From the NCBI GenBank assembly GCA_012719855.1, contig JAAXZN010000006.1, forward strand, positions 1 through 64,000: a stretch of 64,000 nucleotides of DNA, written 5' to 3'. The stretch comes from Serratia liquefaciens (GTDB lineage: Bacteria > Pseudomonadota > Gammaproteobacteria > Enterobacterales > Enterobacteriaceae). Positions 59,648 through 64,000 of the stretch are shown in pieces (positions within the stretch are counted from its first letter, which is position 1; each line of letters begins with the position of its first letter). Position numbers and translations under genes: made by a program. The notes under the pieces are model-generated. The model did no database searches, was not told the origin of the DNA, and worked only from the letters and a program-made list of their open reading frames with translations.

Positions 59648-59701
59648 CTGTTTTGCCGGATATCCACCAATTCCATTCAGTATAGCTATCTGGCAAAACA
59701 G
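59648..59701 (-). repeat. 54-bp palindrome with 15-bp stem upstream of pflA
   Basis: CTGTTTTGCCGGATA (59648-59662) pairs with TATCTGGCAAAACAG (59687-59701) with one G-T pair, around a 24-base loop. It lies between the pflB terminator and pflA. Its origin and role are unknown. Confidence 0.6.
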
Positions 59702-59732
59702 ACTCTGGGTGAGTCAGGGTAGTGCATTTGCT

Positions 59733-59755
59733 AAAAAGGCCGGAAAGATCCGGCC
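59733..59755 (-). terminator. Intrinsic terminator of focA-pflB
   Basis: On the minus strand GGCCGG, loop ATCTTT, CCGGCC, then TTTTT, about 50 bases past the pflB stop. Confidence 0.9.
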
Positions 59756-59805
59756 CCGAATTTCAGCTTGACTACCGGGCGGGAAACCCCGCCCGGATGG
59801 GGCTA

Positions 59806-62088
<2,283 letters not shown>

Positions 62089-62142
62089 TATACACCTACC
62101 TTTAATTGTGGAGTTCTAACTCGGCGCGCGATAACTAACAGC

Positions 62143-63003
62143 TTAGTGCTGTTGTTCACCACCGCGCAGATAAATTACCCAGTAAGTCAACCCAACCAGC
62201 AGGCCGCCGCCAATGATGTTGCCAATGGTGACTGGGATCAGATTGTCGATGATAAAGTTGCTTACGGTCAGATGAGCAAACTGCTCGGGTGCTGCCCCTA
62301 TGGCTTGCCAGAATTCCGGCGTGGCGAAGTTTTTAACCACGATACCCATAGGGATCATAAACATGTTGGCGATGCTGTGTTCGAAACCGCTGGCGACGAA
62401 CATGCCGACCGGCAGGATCATGGCGAACATTTTGTCCATCAGGCTGCGGCCTGAGTAGCTCATCCACACGGCCAGGCAGACCATCAGATTAGCCAGGATG
62501 CCGAGGCAGACGGCCTCAACAAAGGTGTGATGCAGCTTGTGGTCAGCGGTTTGCAGGACGTTCAGGCCCCATTGGCCGTTGGCCACCATGTGTTCGCCGG
62601 AGAACCAGATAAGCGCGACGAAGAACAGGGCGCCGATCAGGTTGCCGATATAGACATTCAGCCAGTTGGCTGCCAGCTGGTACCAGCTGATGCGGCCGCT
62701 GGCCTTGGCAATGACAATCAGCACGGTGGAAGTGAACAGGTCGGCGCCTGAAACCACGACCAGCATTAACCCCAGAGAGAAGCAGATGCCGCCGACCAGT
62801 TTTGCCAGGCCGAAAGGCACACCGGCAGTGCCGGTAGTCGCAGTGATATAAAATACGAATGCGATTGAAATAAAGACGCCGGCAGTAATCGCCAAATAAA
62901 ACGTTTTCAGCGGGTGCTTGGTGGCTTTATACACACCTGCATCTTCAGCGATTTTCGCCGTTGCTGCAGGTAATATCAGATCGAAGGGGTTGTCAGCTTT
63001 CAC
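62143..63003 (-). CDS. focA: Formate channel FocA
   Basis: 286-residue pentameric formate/nitrite-transporter channel (E. coli 285) that exports or imports formate made by PflB. It has six membrane helices. The family signatures are LVGGICFSLGLMLVVVSGADLFTS (read in part, about 68-91), N-terminal DLILPAATAKIAEDAGVYKA and VASGFEHSIANMF near 202-214, which includes the gating histidine. It is the first gene of focA-pflB. Its upstream region has a near-perfect FNR site. Confidence 0.97.
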   Translation of the reverse strand: MKADNPFDLILPAATAKIAEDAGVYKATKHPLKTFYLAITAGVFISIAFVFYITATTGTAGVPFGLAKLVGGICFSLGLMLVVVSGADLFTSTVLIVIAKASGRISWYQLAANWLNVYIGNLIGALFFVALIWFSGEHMVANGQWGLNVLQTADHKLHHTFVEAVCLGILANLMVCLAVWMSYSGRSLMDKMFAMILPVGMFVASGFEHSIANMFMIPMGIVVKNFATPEFWQAIGAAPEQFAHLTVSNFIIDNLIPVTIGNIIGGGLLVGLTYWVIYLRGGEQQH

Positions 63004-63042
63004 ACTAACTCTCGCTTTTAAGGGTTAAAACAACGCAATGAG

Positions 63043-63084
63043 ATACTAGCAAAGCAGTATAGGGTAAAAATTGATTTGGATCAT
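63043..63084 (-). promoter_or_regulatory. FNR-dependent promoter of focA-pflB
   Basis: TTGATTTGGATCAT (63071-63084) matches FNR at 9 of 10 positions. On the minus strand a -10 TAGTAT (63048-63043) puts a start near 63036, with the FNR centre at about -41.5, the class II arrangement. Confidence 0.8.
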
Positions 63085-63260
63085 AAGGCGGGAAACTAAA
63101 ACGGTCAAAAACCAGATGAATCGCAAGGTTTATTTGGTTAATTCATTGATTTTTAACCAAAAACATTTTTTTAATGTTTGCAAATAATTTTGAATTTACG
63201 ACCGTACCAACCTCTGCTAGGTTAAAATTTAACGCATTTTGTCACTTTCTGAGCGGCAAG

Positions 63261-63280
63261 GTTTAATTATCGGTTAATTA
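63261..63280 (-). promoter_or_regulatory. ArcA-like direct repeat upstream of focA
   Basis: GTTTAATTA and GGTTAATTA repeat with an 11-bp period, as ArcA boxes do. ArcA activates pfl in E. coli. Score only by eye. Confidence 0.4.
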
Positions 63281-63459
63281 TTATTTTACCGCCCCGTAAC
63301 AACTGCCGTTTTATTTATCTTGTTTGCCGTTAAGTGCGTAATTAGGCGAAAAAATAAAAGCAGAAAACAGGTTATTTAACCGCCAAAATAAAATTTTAAT
63401 ATTGTTATGGGACAAGGATGTGGCGCCGGCAGAAGGTCACCGGCGCACAGATACTGAGA

Positions 63460-64000
63460 TTATGCCTGCGCCCAATGGCGACGCTTGGCGGTCTGCAGTT
63501 TTTCATAGGCCGCTAGCAGCGCCTGATGTGCCGGTAAGGCTTTCAGATCGCTATCGACAGCGAACAGGCCGTTAAAGCGTTCTTCACCGCTGATGGCCGC
63601 AGAGGCTGCATCCACCGTTTCCTGACCGTACATCTTCACGAAGGCGGAGTAGTATTGCGCCGGATCGCGTTCAGGCTCCTGCGTCAGCAGCAACAGGGTT
63701 TGCAAACAACGGTAGTAGTTGCTGCGCGCCGGGCTCAAAACGGAGGAGTTGAAGTCCTGCGTCCATTCGGCCCAGATCAGCGCCTGATCCAAATCGCCGC
63801 CGGCCAGCGCCAGCATCGACTTCAACTCGCCTATGCGCAGGGTAGACCAGGCGTTGTCTTTGCCGGAAGCAATCCCCAGCAGCTCGCGCACGCGGGTGAA
63901 GTCGTCCAGGCCTTCGTCGTCCATGCGTTCGATCAGAGCCAGATACTCCTGCGGCTCCCACTCGCTGCCCGGCAGCGCCAGCAGCGTATCACGCAGGTGC
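63460..64000 (-). CDS. ycaO: YcaO, ribosomal protein S12 methylthiotransferase accessory factor (C-terminal part)
   Basis: The frame is open to the right edge, so only the last 179 residues are present (E. coli YcaO is 586). The visible end begins HLRDTLLALPGSEWEPQEYL at the edge and includes DDFTRVRELLGIASG, LRIGELKSMLALAGGDLDQA and NYYRCLQTLLLLTQEPERDP. It resembles the helical C-terminal repeat domain of E. coli YcaO rather than the ATP-binding core. E. coli YcaO promotes RimO-dependent beta-methylthiolation of S12. It is next to focA as in E. coli. Confidence 0.92.
   Translation of the reverse strand, partial: HLRDTLLALPGSEWEPQEYLALIERMDDEGLDDFTRVRELLGIASGKDNAWSTLRIGELKSMLALAGGDLDQALIWAEWTQDFNSSVLSPARSNYYRCLQTLLLLTQEPERDPAQYYSAFVKMYGQETVDAASAAISGEERFNGLFAVDSDLKALPAHQALLAAYEKLQTAKRRHWAQA

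Larger units (their letters stand above)
59502..59805. other. pflB-pflA intergenic region
   Basis: 304 bases without a gene. Read on the minus strand after pflB it holds a 9-bp-stem GC hairpin (59775-59796, CCGGGCGGG with CCCGCCCGG), a true terminator at 59733-59755, and a 15-bp-stem imperfect palindrome at 59648-59701. The pflA ribosome site then follows. This arrangement would limit readthrough into pflA. Confidence 0.6.
63004..63459. other. focA upstream control region
   Basis: 456 AT-rich bases between focA and ycaO with no gene. It contains an FNR-type promoter next to focA (63043-63084), a perfect 9-bp inverted repeat TTTGGTTAA (63133-63141) with TTAACCAAA (63153-63161), and an 11-bp-period direct repeat GTTTAATTA/GGTTAATTA (63261-63280) of the ArcA kind. 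E. coli pfl has several promoters here under FNR and ArcA. Confidence 0.65.

Noticed and set aside
63261-63400. AT-rich stretch upstream of focA as horizontally acquired DNA
   Set aside because: Low GC is confined to the regulatory region of a core operon and fits a complex promoter.

Overview
The window is a stretch of enterobacterial core chromosome. Its gene order follows the Escherichia coli K-12 grxA-to-ycaO segment almost gene for gene (grxA, ybjC, rimK, ybjN, potFGHI, ybjO, rlmC, artJMQIP, ybjP, ybjQ, amiD, ybjS, ybjT, ltaE, poxB, hcr, hcp, lysO, ybjD, ybjX, macAB, cspD, clpSA, infA, aat, cydCD, trxB, lrp, ftsK, lolA, rarA, serS, dmsABC, ycaD, pflA, pflB, focA, ycaO). Fairly high GC content, ERIC repeats and the extra or missing genes suggest Serratia or a close Yersiniaceae relative. 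That genus call is inference from synteny and recalled protein similarity, with no database search.

Layout. 1-2.6 kb: a possible IS200/IS605-type end, grxA, ybjC and the rimK-ybjN pair. 3-7.2 kb: the putrescine transporter operon potFGHI. 7.2-13.1 kb: an ERIC element carrying an internal palindrome, ybjO, rlmC, then the arginine transporter genes artPIQM and artJ. 13.3-21.1 kb: envelope and housekeeping genes, with two genes not found here in E. coli (a YacH-like DUF3300 lipoprotein and a DUF1294 membrane protein). 21.2-25.9 kb: poxB, with a second ERIC just upstream, and the nitrosative-stress pair hcp-hcr with a good NsrR site. 26-33 kb: lysO, ybjD, ybjX and the macAB efflux pair. 33-44 kb: cspD, clpSA, infA, aat, cydDC, an inserted LysR-GST pair and trxB. 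44.6-52.5 kb: lrp, ftsK (LexA box), lolA, rarA, serS. 52.8-63 kb: an anaerobic block with dmsABCD, ycaD, pflA, pflB and focA, with class-II FNR promoter architecture at dmsA and focA. The C-terminal part of ycaO runs off the right edge.

Differences from the E. coli order: nfsA is missing between ybjC and rimK, and no serW tRNA lies between clpA and infA, where a strongly structured unassigned segment sits instead. dmsD has joined the dmsABC operon. DUF3300, DUF1294 and LysR-GST genes have been inserted. No tRNA, rRNA, CRISPR array, prophage or obvious defence system was found. I did not find a new multi-gene system. The most interesting unexplained items are structured intergenic elements: the clpA-infA segment, the pflB-pflA 15-bp-stem palindrome, the ERIC with a substituted core, the ERIC in the poxB leader and a possible attenuator before ybjD.

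Starts were moved from the longest reading frame wherever a Shine-Dalgarno sequence and family length supported a shorter form (potF, potG, potI, ybjO, rlmC, artJ, ybjQ, ybjS, ybjT, ltaE, poxB, hcr, lysO, ybjD, macA, clpA, cydC, cydD, the GST gene, trxB, lrp, dmsC, ycaD, pflA, the DUF1294 gene). Family comparisons come from memory of the E. coli proteins.
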